Assembly (NCBI GenBank): GCA_022616435.1
Contig: JAKEET010000004.1
Span: forward strand, 1-56,163
Source of the DNA: Gemmataceae bacterium
Lineage (GTDB): Bacteria; Planctomycetota; Planctomycetia; Gemmatales; Gemmataceae
Length of the DNA: 56,163 nucleotides
Reading direction: 5' to 3'
In this document: one piece after another, positions 47,352-55,050 of the stretch
How the letters are laid out: each line of letters opens with the position of its first letter
Numbering within the stretch: position 1 is the stretch's first letter
Program-made: the position numbers and the translations under genes
The notes under the pieces: generated by a model
Databases searched by the model: none
Seen by the model: the letters and a program-made list of their open reading frames with translations, nothing else
What the model was told of the DNA's origin: nothing

Positions 47352-48539
47352 ATGTTTCGGAGGGTCGCCGTGGCCGATATCGAGCAGTTCGCGAAGCAGG
47401 TGGCCGAGGACTTTCGGGAGCGTCAGAAAGGCACGCCCGAGCGCTTCAACCTTGACCTTCCTGAGAAAGCGGTCGTGGATCTGGTGAAGGCCGCGTTCTA
47501 CGCGAGCATGATTCCCGACGAGGAGGTCTGGCCTTCGGTCTCTCTGATGTGCTACAAGAAGGGGGCAAAAACGGACTTTCATTTTCTGTTCAGTCAACCG
47601 GTCGAGGTCTCAGCCCAGCAAATTGCAAAGCTCGCTCATGGTGTCGTGCCTGATAGCCACTTGTGCTGCGTCTGCGAGAACGGATCGGTGTCAATCGCCG
47701 GCATCCACGTGACGATTCTCAATGAACTTCGGCAGTTCGGCTACGCCTCGGGTCGGGTTGGGAATCCATTGCGCGTGACCATCCGGGGACCCGGGCACTT
47801 GGTGGTGTCAACCGGCGGGATCGGTGCGGTGTATAAGGCCGGAGAGATTTCCAAAGAAGAATTGCTTCAGCACGGTGAGGTCATGGGGGCGCTGGCGCGG
47901 GACGTGCACGGCGAACTGCAACCTCTCACCCACGGAGTGATCGAGAGTGTCGAAGATGTTTTCAACGACCTGGCCGAGGCGATTCACCGCCTTGGTCATG
48001 GCGGAATGATTCTGGTCACTGCTCAGCCAAAGAAATCGCACTTCACTTCCTTCCGGGAGATTGACTGCCTGCTGCTGCAACAGCTTCTGATCCGTTACTG
48101 GAACCGCGTAGCGGATCTGAATGCCGACCCCGGAGCGAAACAACGGATGCGAAACGGCGAAGACACGAAACACGGCCTGGCAATTTCCTCAATGGTCTCG
48201 ATGCTGGAAAAGTGCGTGTCGTCAATAGCCAGGCTTGCGGGAATCGACGGGGCGATCGTGATGGATTTCGGCTGCAAAGTGGTGGCTTTTAACGCTATCA
48301 CGACGAAAGGCTCGGCACGACCGGACGTGAAACTGATCGATATTCATGGTCGAGAGTTCAAATACGACGAGGTTGTGGGGAATCGAGGTTCACGGCACCA
48401 GTCCGCCCTGATCTATACCATGTCCGTTCCGCGGTCTTTCGCTTTCGTGCTCTCGCAAGATGGAGCCGTGACGGCTTTTCACAATACGGGTAAGGGGGCG
48501 CTTGTCTTTCAGTGCGGATTAAGACTGATGAAATGCTAA
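47352..48539 (+). CDS. DACNV-type sensor plus diadenylate-cyclase-like (DAC) protein
   Basis: A 395-residue protein. The C-terminal part has the two hallmarks of the DisA_N/DAC nucleotidyl cyclase fold: DGA in GIDGAIVMDFGCKVVAF (D299-A301), and an RHR-like motif in GNRGSRHQSALIY (R348-A352), followed by SFAFVLSQDGAVTAFH. Canonical DAC enzymes have RHRAA; here the third residue is Gln, so activity is uncertain. The first 250 residues match in layout the DACNV probable sensor domain: LVKAAFYASMIPDEE, then VCENGSVSIAGIHVT, and LRVTIRGPGHLVVSTGGIGA. This family was described by comparative genomics as part of predicted nucleotide-signalling systems. Either it makes a cyclic dinucleotide (c-di-AMP-like) or it only senses one. 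It appears to stand alone between a low-GC spacer and small accessory genes. Length is normal. Confidence 0.75.
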   Translation: MFRRVAVADIEQFAKQVAEDFRERQKGTPERFNLDLPEKAVVDLVKAAFYASMIPDEEVWPSVSLMCYKKGAKTDFHFLFSQPVEVSAQQIAKLAHGVVPDSHLCCVCENGSVSIAGIHVTILNELRQFGYASGRVGNPLRVTIRGPGHLVVSTGGIGAVYKAGEISKEELLQHGEVMGALARDVHGELQPLTHGVIESVEDVFNDLAEAIHRLGHGGMILVTAQPKKSHFTSFREIDCLLLQQLLIRYWNRVADLNADPGAKQRMRNGEDTKHGLAISSMVSMLEKCVSSIARLAGIDGAIVMDFGCKVVAFNAITTKGSARPDVKLIDIHGREFKYDEVVGNRGSRHQSALIYTMSVPRSFAFVLSQDGAVTAFHNTGKGALVFQCGLRLMKC

Positions 48540-48540
48540 G

Positions 48541-48843
48541 TTACGGATTCCAGGGCTGGCTCAGCACAACCTCCGCATAGCGCAGCACGACTGCGGCCGT
48601 GGAACCGACGCCGGACGCTCCACCCGTTGGCGCTTGCGAAAGGTCGATGCCGATGTCCGCGGCAACCACGTCGGGAAAGACGGTGTCATCGGCGTCGCTA
48701 TCGAGCAAACCCTTTTCGACGGCCGTTCCATTCGGACCGACGACAGCGATGAAAATCACGGGGCGAGGCCGGCCCTGACGCCCGTGCAGCGTCCAGATGG
48801 GATGTGGCGTGGCAAACGTCGTGTACGGGAATATCAGACTCAT
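48541..48843 (-). CDS. Retropepsin-like small protein with altered active site
   Basis: A 100-residue protein resembling bacterial retropepsin-like aspartic proteases: an opening MSLIFPYTTFATPHPIW, the active-site-like GLLDSDADDTVFPDVVA and then GVGSTAAVVLRYAEV. The family motif is D-S/T-G-A; here Gly is replaced by Asp (D48-S49-D50-A51). The protein also stops early (PWNP), while relatives usually continue for 30 or more residues. It may be a truncated, inactive copy. The start overlaps the upstream gene by ATGA. It is convergent to, and ends 1 nt from, the DACNV gene. Confidence 0.55.
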   Translation of the reverse strand: MSLIFPYTTFATPHPIWTLHGRQGRPRPVIFIAVVGPNGTAVEKGLLDSDADDTVFPDVVAADIGIDLSQAPTGGASGVGSTAAVVLRYAEVVLSQPWNP

Positions 48844-49088
48844 GCCAGGTAGCTCAGATTGGGATCCTCGACATAATCATGGATGACCTGAGCCGGTTCA
48901 ATGCCGGCGGCGCGCAATTGCTCGTCGAGGGCTCGGCGGTCGGAAGCGTGCGCCAGGATGCGCGATCCATCCCAGCTCCAGGCGATGTGTTGACCTGCGT
49001 GGCGCAGCAACTCTTCCGCAGGGAATCGTCGTTGATTCTCCAGGAAGTCGGGATCGAGCCAAGGCTCACGCCGATTCTCCGGATTCAT
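48840..49088 (-). CDS. Small hypothetical protein paired with retropepsin-like gene
   Basis: An 82-residue protein starting MNPENRREPWLDPDFLEN, then RFPAEELLRHAGQHIAWSWD and ending VIHDYVEDPNLSYLA. Proteins with this layout are common in planctomycetes and cyanobacteria beside retropepsin-like genes; no function is known to me. I chose the ATG at 49088 over the one 12 codons upstream, because the family starts near NPEN. It overlaps the next gene by ATGA. Its last 35 bp are repeated exactly at 51705-51739. Confidence 0.6.
   Translation of the reverse strand: MNPENRREPWLDPDFLENQRRFPAEELLRHAGQHIAWSWDGSRILAHASDRRALDEQLRAAGIEPAQVIHDYVEDPNLSYLA
48841..48875. repeat. 35-bp exact direct repeat, copy A
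   Basis: Identical to 51705-51739 (begins CATGCCAGGTAGCTCAG, ends CCTCGACATA). It is the 3' end of the small gene at 48840-49088. Confidence 0.9.
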
Positions 49089-49312
49089 GGCGCTCTCCAA
49101 ACAAGCGGCCGGCGTCGCGAGCATATGGCGGCGCTAGGCACTCGCGTGCCAAAGCCGCGACGAACATTACCGCGTGCGCTATTGTACTCGCGCAGACAGG
49201 CCTGGCACAACGTTCCCCGTTCGCAATCTCGCACTCAACCAACGCGGTCTAGTCCATCGACCGCGGCGACTGGTATGATGACCATGGTCTGCGATGGAAA
49301 CGAGGCCCGATC

Positions 49313-49525
49313 ATGAGCAAAGTGACACTTCAATCCCTGGCCCGACGCGTTGAGGCTCTGGAACGTGCCCTCCAGGACAGGACGGCGACGAATGGTTCCA
49401 AGGATTGGCGCAGCGTCGTCGGCATGTTCGCCGGCAGCGAGTTCATGAAGAAAGTCGATGAGGAAGGGCGAAAGATTCGCGAGGCAGATCGCCGCCGCGC
49501 CCGTCGGGAGTCCTCCGCGGAATGA
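49313..49525 (+). CDS. Putative antitoxin of a PIN-domain pair
   Basis: A 70-residue charged protein: an N-terminal coiled-coil-like helix (LQSLARRVEALERALQD), then DWRSVVGMFAGSEFMKKVDE and a strongly basic/acidic tail. GAGG is 7 nt before the ATG at 49313. The stop overlaps the VapC start (ATGA 49522-49525). The sequence is not a classic AbrB or RHH antitoxin, but W-R-x-V-x-G-M-F...F-M-K-K-V-D-E occurs in short proteins encoded before PIN toxins. The role is inferred from coupling. Confidence 0.75.
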   Translation: MSKVTLQSLARRVEALERALQDRTATNGSKDWRSVVGMFAGSEFMKKVDEEGRKIREADRRRARRESSAE

Positions 49526-49950
49526 TTCTCCTCGACACCGATCATGTCACCTTGCTGAAGTATCCGGAGAGCGAGCGCGGCGCCCGTCTCGAGCGAAAGT
49601 TGCGCGCCCTGCCGCGGGGTGAAGTCGTGGCGATTTCGATTGTGTCCGTGGAAGAACAGATGCGAGGCTGGCTCGCGGCAATCGCCAAGGAACGAGGATC
49701 ACGTCGGCAGGCGGTTGCGTATGCCGAGTTGGCTGGGTTATTCGACTACTTTCGCGCTTTCACGATCGTCGTCTTCGACGAGTTGGCGGCCGAGCGCTTC
49801 GATGAGCTCCGCGCGGCGAAAATCCGGATTGGCACGATGGACCTCAGGATCGCCGCCATCGCCCTTGTCCAAGATGCCCTCTTACTGACCACGAACCGCA
49901 GAGATTTCGAGAAAGTGCCTGGACTGCGATTTGAGAACTGGCTCGACTAG
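49522..49950 (+). CDS. vapC: VapC-type PIN-domain ribonuclease toxin
   Basis: A 142-residue PIN protein. The acidic metal-binding residues are visible: D5/D7 in LLDTDHVTLL, E44 in VSVEEQMRG and D107 in IGTMDLRIAAIAL, with TTNRRDFEKVPGL at the end. The set is intact, so a Mg-dependent RNase is expected. It is coupled to the preceding 70-residue protein. Confidence 0.9.
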   Translation: MILLDTDHVTLLKYPESERGARLERKLRALPRGEVVAISIVSVEEQMRGWLAAIAKERGSRRQAVAYAELAGLFDYFRAFTIVVFDELAAERFDELRAAKIRIGTMDLRIAAIALVQDALLLTTNRRDFEKVPGLRFENWLD

Positions 49951-50579
49951 CTTCCGTGCCTTCCGCCTTCGCACCTTTCAGCCGATACCAAGCTCTCGAA
50001 GCAGCTCGATGATTTCCCGATCTCCTTCGCGATCAAGGCGGCGTTCGCCCTCCACCGGCATCGTCCACGGACTCATCTTCGAAGTCGCCGGCCAAGCCGC
50101 GCTGCAGACCAGTTCGTGAAGAAAAGCACGAAGTAGAGGGGGTGATAGTTGTCGCGTTGTCGCGTCAATTATGAGAACACAAGTTCCCGCGAATCAAGGC
50201 ATTGCGTCCGAGGTCACGTGACAAACCTTACCGTTTTCTGTCACCTGAACATTGACATTCGGCCTTGGGAAGTCGCCGGCCAATCCGCGCTCCGCACACT
50301 CCATGGCGCACGTTGCTGGGCGCTGACTGACGTGCACACCTGGTCGGAGCCGGCCGCGAAGGCGCCACGAAAGAACTTGCTTCCCTTGGCGCCTGTCTGA
50401 GGGTATGATTGCCGACTAAATGACCGTGCGTGATTCTGCACCAACCCGAAGCGTAAGCGAGGGACTCCCTCGCTCACGCGTCGGGTTAGTGCCGCGGAAT
50501 CGTGCACGCTCATATAGTTTCCGGCGCTTCGGCGCCGGCCCGCCGCAAGATTCCTGCCTGGTATCTCGATGAGGGAGCC
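49951..50579. other. Spacer with short fragments and repeats
   Basis: No credible full gene. A 32-codon minus-strand frame (49978-50076, PVEGERRLDREGDREIIELL) looks protein-like and may be a gene tail. A 25-bp unit GAAGTCGCCGGCCAA...CCGCGCT occurs at 50081-50105 and 50269-50293 (23 of 25 identical). The palindrome at 50443-50487 lies before the DUF1501 gene. Confidence 0.4.
50443..50487. repeat. REP-like palindrome with AACCCGAAGCG core
   Basis: Two 22-nt arms (50443-50464 and 50466-50487) differ from exact complementarity at two positions. They begin AACCCGAAGCGTAAGCGAGG and end CGCGTCGGGTT. GATTC/GAATC outside the arms extends the pairing. I recall this sequence as frequent in planctomycete genomes; a genome-wide count would confirm it. 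Confidence 0.7.
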
Positions 50580-51716
50580 ATGTTCACCTTCACTGGCAAG
50601 CGGCACCGGCACTGTGATGGGGTCAGCCGACGGCAGTTTTTGACGGCCGGGGCGATGGGGCTCGGGGGGTTGACGCTGGCGGGCCTGCTGCGCGCGGAGG
50701 AGGCGGCGGGGATTCGGTCTTCGAACAAGGCGGTCATCAACATCCATCTCGACGGTGGGCCGCCGCAGATGGATATGATCGATTTGAAACCCGACGCTCC
50801 GGCGGAGATTCGCGGGGAGTTCCAACCGATCGCGACGCGGGCGCCCGGCATCCAGATTTGCGAACTCATGCCGAAAGTGGCGCGCCAGGCCGATAAGTTT
50901 GCGTTCATCCGCACCCTGGTCGGGTCGGCGGGAGCGCATGACGCCTTTCAATGTCAATCGGGATTCGCGGCCGCCGATCTGCGCACCGTGGGAGGTCGGC
51001 CGGCGTTCGGTTCGGTGATCGCAAAGCTGCGCGGCTCCACGGAGGACCCGGCGCCGACGTTCGTCGACCTGATGCAAGGCCGGCCGATGGTGCGCAACAG
51101 CGCTCGGCCCGGATTTCTCGGTCCGACCTATAACCCGTTCCGGCCGGACATCTCGACGATGTTCCGCCGGCAGCTTGAAGCGGGGATGATCAACGAACTC
51201 GCCAATCGCGGCGAGAATCCGGACATCCAGCTCACGCTGGTGGATGGCTTGACCCCGGGTCGTCTCAACGATCGCATCCGACTTCGCGCCGGTTTCGACA
51301 ACGTGCGCCGCGATCTGGATGCGAGCGGCACGCTGGAGGCGATGGACCGCTTCACGCAGCAGGCGGCGAGCATCCTGACGTCGGGGCAGTTCGCCCATGC
51401 GCTCGACCTGAGCCGAGAGCCGCTTCATCTTCAGGAGAAGTACACCTATCCCGTGGCGATGGAGGATCGCTTCTATACGGCCGAGGATGGCAGTGCCGGC
51501 AAGAAGCTGCTGCTGGCCCGCCGGCTCATCGAGGCCGGTGTCCGCTGCGTCAGCGTTTCCTTCAGCGACTTCGATACCCACGCCAACAACTTCGGCCGCA
51601 TGCGTCACGGGCCGGCCGCAACACCTGCTGAACCAGGGGGCGGTGATGCGCGAGTTGATCTGAGCGCGAGCGCGACCCGCGCCGAGCGCGGCCGTTCTTA
51701 TTGCCATGCCAGGTAG
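50580..51716 (+). pseudogene. DUF1501 Tat protein, 3'-truncated
   Basis: GAGGGAG precedes the ATG at 50580. A Tat signal (SRRQFLTAGAMGLGGLTLAG) and the DUF1501 sulfatase-like fold follow: INIHLDGGPPQMDMIDLKPD, ELMPKVARQADKFAFIRTLV, FLGPTYNPF and the conserved VSVSFSDFDTHANNFGRMRH (about 327-346). After that point the family normally continues for about 100 residues with W-G-E-F-G-R-T and H-W-P blocks. These are missing; instead there is an unrelated Ala/Arg-rich tail ending at 51716. Right at the break lies the 3' end of a copy of the 48840-49088 gene in the opposite direction. The family is secreted and of unknown function, often next to DUF1549/cytochrome genes, which are absent here. Confidence 0.8.
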
Positions 51717-51748
51717 CTCAGATTGGGATCCTCGACATAGGCCGAAGG
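51698..51748 (-). pseudogene. 3' fragment of a second copy of the 82-residue protein gene
   Basis: On the minus strand AYVEDPNLSYLAWQ and TAA (stop 51698-51700) reproduce the end of the protein at 48840-49088 with WQ added. Only the last codons remain. Confidence 0.65.
51705..51739. repeat. 35-bp exact direct repeat, copy B
   Basis: Identical to 48841-48875, which lies 2.8 kb away. It marks the breakpoint of the DUF1501 gene. Confidence 0.9.
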
Positions 51749-51808
51749 AAATCCCGATCTCCATTACATAGGCGCTTACCCGGTCGAAATAGGGCAAGGT
51801 GATTCCCC

Positions 51809-53225
51809 ATGACCACGCGCACCAAATCCTGCGTCCTTCTTCTTCTCGCCGCCGCTCTCCTGGCCATCCCCGTCCAGCAGGCCCTCGCCCTGCGCGAAGG
51901 CGGCGTGGGCAACAGTCCGCTCCGCGATCCGGGTTGGCCCAAGGGCGCTGCCGTGCTCATGAACACAGAGCATCGCATCGCCTACTGGCATGGGCCAAGT
52001 CCCGGGCATTTGGCACGCGGATTGTCGGGGCGACGCCAAGGCGTTCAACCTCGTCCTCGAGAACTTCGCCAAGGTGGAGGTGAAGTCGAAGCTGCTCGTC
52101 GTGCACAACGGCATCGGCAACAGCGAGTGGCTCAACATCAGTAACGACCCGAAGCGGCGCGAGGCGGCGAAGATCGACTGGATGTTCACGACCTGGCAAG
52201 TGGAAGACTGGAAACGAGACTGGAAACGCGGGCGCAGCGGGCGGGGGGAGAAGGTCGATCCCAAGGACGCCGAGGACGGTCCGCCCGCGCAGATCGACGT
52301 CTACACCGGCGGCAACATCAAGTGGGCAGATGTCAGGGTGCCGCCGGGCCTCAAGGTCAAGGACATGCGCCTCGAGGCGCACGGGTACACGCAGGCCGAC
52401 GGTGTCGTCCTGGAAGGCAAGGTCGTGGACCTCGTGACCAAGAAGCCGCTCTCCGCGATGATGCGTCTAGAGCACGTCGAGCCGCAGCCCAAGGGCGAAC
52501 ACAAATATGTCTACGCCGCCGGCGCGGTCTCCGGCGTGGGCGGGCATTGGGTGCTGAAGAAGGCGCCGGCCGGCTGGCATCGCATTGTCATCGAAGCGCC
52601 CGGTTACGTGCCGCGGGAGGTCGGTGGCGACATATTCGATCAACCCAAGTGGCAATCGTACGACACCGAGCTGGTTCGCGGGGCGCTCGTCGCCGGCCGC
52701 GTCACCGACGAGGCGGGCCAGCCGCTGGCGGACGTCGTGGTGCGGATTGACGTCAGGCCGGAAGGCGGCGGCTACTACGCGGTGCCGCGCACCGAACCGA
52801 TCAAGACCGGCAAGGACGGCCGATTCCGCGCGGAAGAGGTGCCCCTCGGCAAGGCCACGCTCTCGGTGGCCAGGCCGGGATACATTCGCCGCGGACCGGA
52901 GCTGTCGTTCACCACGCCGAAGAGCGACGTCGAGCTGAGGATGTTCAAGGCAGGCCGTGTCGAAGTCACGGTCGATTTCACCGGCAAGGTTCGGCCCGAG
53001 GAGTACCTCGTGCAGATCGATCCCAAGGGAGGAAGCAAGATCGGCTCCTGGGGCGGTGTGAGCCGCGCCAACGACAACAACCAGGTCACTTTCGAGAACA
53101 TCCCTCCGGGCCGCTACGTTCTCGTTGGCCGCCCGAACCCGACTTCCGAGCGGCAGCGGACGGCGCCGGTCACGATCGACGTGAAGGGCGGCGAGACGGC
53201 GAAGGTCACGTTGAAGGCGAAGTGA
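51809..53225 (+). pseudogene. Secreted carboxypeptidase-regulatory-like protein, frameshifted
   Basis: Two frames together form one protein. The first begins at 51809 with a signal peptide (SCVLLLLAAALLAIPVQQAL) and runs to HRIAYW; the second continues from about 51993 with GIWHADCRGDAKAFNLVLEN to the stop at 53225. The shift lies in 51993-52010 (one extra or two missing bases in the CCCGGGC region). The second part contains two carboxypeptidase-regulatory-like (transthyretin-like) domains: VLEGKVVDLVTKKPLSAMM and LVAGRVTDEAGQPLADVVVR ... DGRFRAEEVPLG. The length after repair would be about 470 residues. It might be a sequencing error. The role is probably a secreted beta-domain protein. Confidence 0.7.
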
Positions 53226-54003
53226 GCTCATCTTCAATCAACCGCCGCGCGAACGACGCCCCCAGGATCGTGCCCATTTTGCGGCCGCCGGTTGCCAGCC
53301 ACGTGCGCGCTCCGATCCGGCGAAACACGGGTCCGCCGGGCGTGTAGGGCCGGCGGCCCCACAGTCGCGCCAGCGGTGGATCGGTCAGCCCGAGAGCGGC
53401 GGCGCGCTCCAGAGATTGCCGATCGTGATCGGCGGTGTGGTGGCGTTCGGCGGCGCCGTCGCTGAAGTGGGTCGTGCCCGGATCGCGGACGAAGGCGATG
53501 GCCTGGCGGCCGTGGGCGATCGGGCGGATCGCGCCGGGGCGTTCCCCCGCGAAGACGAACGCCGAGCCGGCTTTGCCGTAGACGTTCACGTCGGGCACGA
53601 ATTGATTGCTCCAGACGCCGGCGGCGACGTACACCCAGCCTTCGTGACGGCGGCCGCCCGCTTCCAGCCAGCCGTCGCCGACGGCGGTGACGGATTGCCG
53701 CACCGGGGCGGAATCCAGGATCGCGGCCGGCGGCACGAAGAGCAGCTCTTCTGGAGTGCCGTCGGCGTGGGTGAGATGGACGCGGCGCAGGCCGTACAGC
53801 TGGTCGAGCACGGGAAGGGCGCGGACGAAGTGCTCGCGCCATCGGCGGCCGGCCCAGGCCTCCTGGAAAAGTCCCGCGGCGGCCGGAGAGGCGGCGCCCG
53901 GCAGGCCGGGGTCGAACACGGTGGCATCGATTCCCCTGGCCCGCGCCAAGGCGGCAGCCTGCGAGCCGAACAGCCCGGCGCCCACGACCAGCAACTGTGC
54001 CAT
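53206..54003 (-). CDS. FAD-dependent oxidoreductase (DAO family)
   Basis: A 265-residue protein beginning with a dinucleotide-binding fold, AQLLVVGAGLFGSQAAALA (G-x-G-x2-G) ending in ATVFDPG. A substrate domain and a C-terminal FAD block (RIGARTWLATGGRKMGTILG) follow. It resembles the D-amino-acid oxidase/glycine oxidase family but is shorter than the usual 350-400 residues, so its substrate is open. I chose the ATG at 54003; the frame is open for 26 more codons without a better ribosome site. It converges on the preceding gene with a 20-nt overlap. Confidence 0.75.
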   Translation of the reverse strand: MAQLLVVGAGLFGSQAAALARARGIDATVFDPGLPGAASPAAAGLFQEAWAGRRWREHFVRALPVLDQLYGLRRVHLTHADGTPEELLFVPPAAILDSAPVRQSVTAVGDGWLEAGGRRHEGWVYVAAGVWSNQFVPDVNVYGKAGSAFVFAGERPGAIRPIAHGRQAIAFVRDPGTTHFSDGAAERHHTADHDRQSLERAAALGLTDPPLARLWGRRPYTPGGPVFRRIGARTWLATGGRKMGTILGASFARRLIEDELTSPST

Positions 54004-54132
54004 AGGTGGAAAAGAGCTCCCAGGGAACAGGCCAAGATTCCGTGAAATGAACCGCTGGAATCTGGACGCGCCGGCAACCATGGATTATGATGAGAGATCA
54101 TTATCCGAGCCCCGGCGATCCGGGCTAGAGGC

Positions 54133-54165
54133 ATCCGAAAAAGGACTGACCCCCGTTTTTCGGAT
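54133..54165. repeat. Palindrome with CTGACCCCC core
   Basis: ATCCGAAAAA (54133-54142) and TTTTTCGGAT (54156-54165) are exact inverse complements around GGACTGACCCCCG. It shares CTGACCCC(C/-)(G/-)TTTTTCG with the element inside secA. It lies between divergent genes, so it is more likely a REP-like repeat than a terminator. Confidence 0.65.
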
Positions 54166-54217
54166 CGCCTTTGTTAACTCATTTGCGTCAATTGTACATG
54201 TCAGCTTGAGAGGCGCC

Positions 54218-54739
54218 ATGCACGTCAACGGCAACGGCCGGCTTGTCCCGGTGGGCGGCGGTGATGTCATCCCCTTGCTTCGCGACCACGTGACGATGGG
54301 GAGACGCGAATCGTGTGACGTTTGCTTGCAGTTCCCCAACGTCTCGGGACTGCATTGCGAGCTGACCTACAAGCAGGGCTACTGGTTCATCCAGGACCTG
54401 GGAAGCACCAACGGCATCAAGGTCAACGGCACTCGCGTGCAGAAACGGGCCTTGAGCCCGGATGACACCATCACCATCGCGAAGCGCACCTACCGGATCG
54501 AGTACACGCCGCCGGTCGGCATGCACGCCATGGATGAGCTGCTCGAGGACGTGGACGACACGATCGCCCAGTCGCTGCTGGAAAAGGCGGGGCTGGCGCG
54601 GCCGCAGAGTCTGCCCCAGCTGCGGAACCCCAACGAGGCGCCCAAGACACGCAGTCAATTCAAGCAGGTGGTCGATCAGGCGATGAAGCAGACCAAGGAA
54701 GCCGCCCCCAAGAAATCACCGAACGAACCGACCAAGTGA
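54218..54739 (+). CDS. FHA-domain protein
   Basis: A 173-residue protein with GAGAGG just before the ATG at 54218. The FHA domain (about 22-85) shows MGRRESCDVCLQFPNVSGLH, then CELTYKQGYWFIQDLGSTNG and IKVNGTRV, with the phospho-Thr-binding Arg, Ser and Asn residues in place. The C-terminal half is helical and Lys-rich, without other domains. It should bind phosphothreonine proteins and could be a partner of the Hanks kinases in this window, but no kinase gene is adjacent, so that is inference. Confidence 0.92.
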   Translation: MHVNGNGRLVPVGGGDVIPLLRDHVTMGRRESCDVCLQFPNVSGLHCELTYKQGYWFIQDLGSTNGIKVNGTRVQKRALSPDDTITIAKRTYRIEYTPPVGMHAMDELLEDVDDTIAQSLLEKAGLARPQSLPQLRNPNEAPKTRSQFKQVVDQAMKQTKEAAPKKSPNEPTK

Positions 54740-54784
54740 GCTGGCCCCACAACCGCCCTGCAAGTGCCGCCCACATGCGCGGGC

Positions 54785-54905
54785 CTACACGCCATCCAGC
54801 CATCCCGCGTCGCGAAACCACGCGATTGTCTCCGCCAGCGATGTGCCAGGGCCGCGGCGTCACGCCCAGGCGCCGCACATCCGCGGCCGAAGCCTGGTGT
54901 TGAGA
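54785..54905 (-). pseudogene. C-terminal remnant of an NAD-dependent epimerase-like gene
   Basis: On the minus strand ASAADVRRLGVTPRP in one frame is followed by SLAETIAWFRDAGWLDGV and TAG in another. Together they form the usual end of an extended-SDR NAD-dependent epimerase/dehydratase (R-x-L-G-x-x-P-R-P then SL-x-E-T-x-x-W-F-R-x-x-G-W). The rest of the gene is absent. Confidence 0.65.
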
Positions 54906-54984
54906 ACGAGCCCGGCGTGTCGGAACCGGGGCCCGCGATGGGTCGAAGTCGCATTCATGAGATGCGCGATTTGGAATCCCTGCT

Positions 54985-55045
54985 CGGCGTTCTCCGCGCT
55001 GCGTCCTCTCTGATCCGTGTTCTCCGTGGAATCCGTGGTCTTATC
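54985..55045. repeat. CTCCGCG/TCCGTG dispersed repeat
   Basis: A run of GTTCTCCGCGCTGCGTCC, TCCGTGTTCTCCGTGGAATC and CCGTGG units. It belongs with 28383-28411 and 43317-43353. Confidence 0.55.
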
Positions 55046-55050
55046 CGTGG

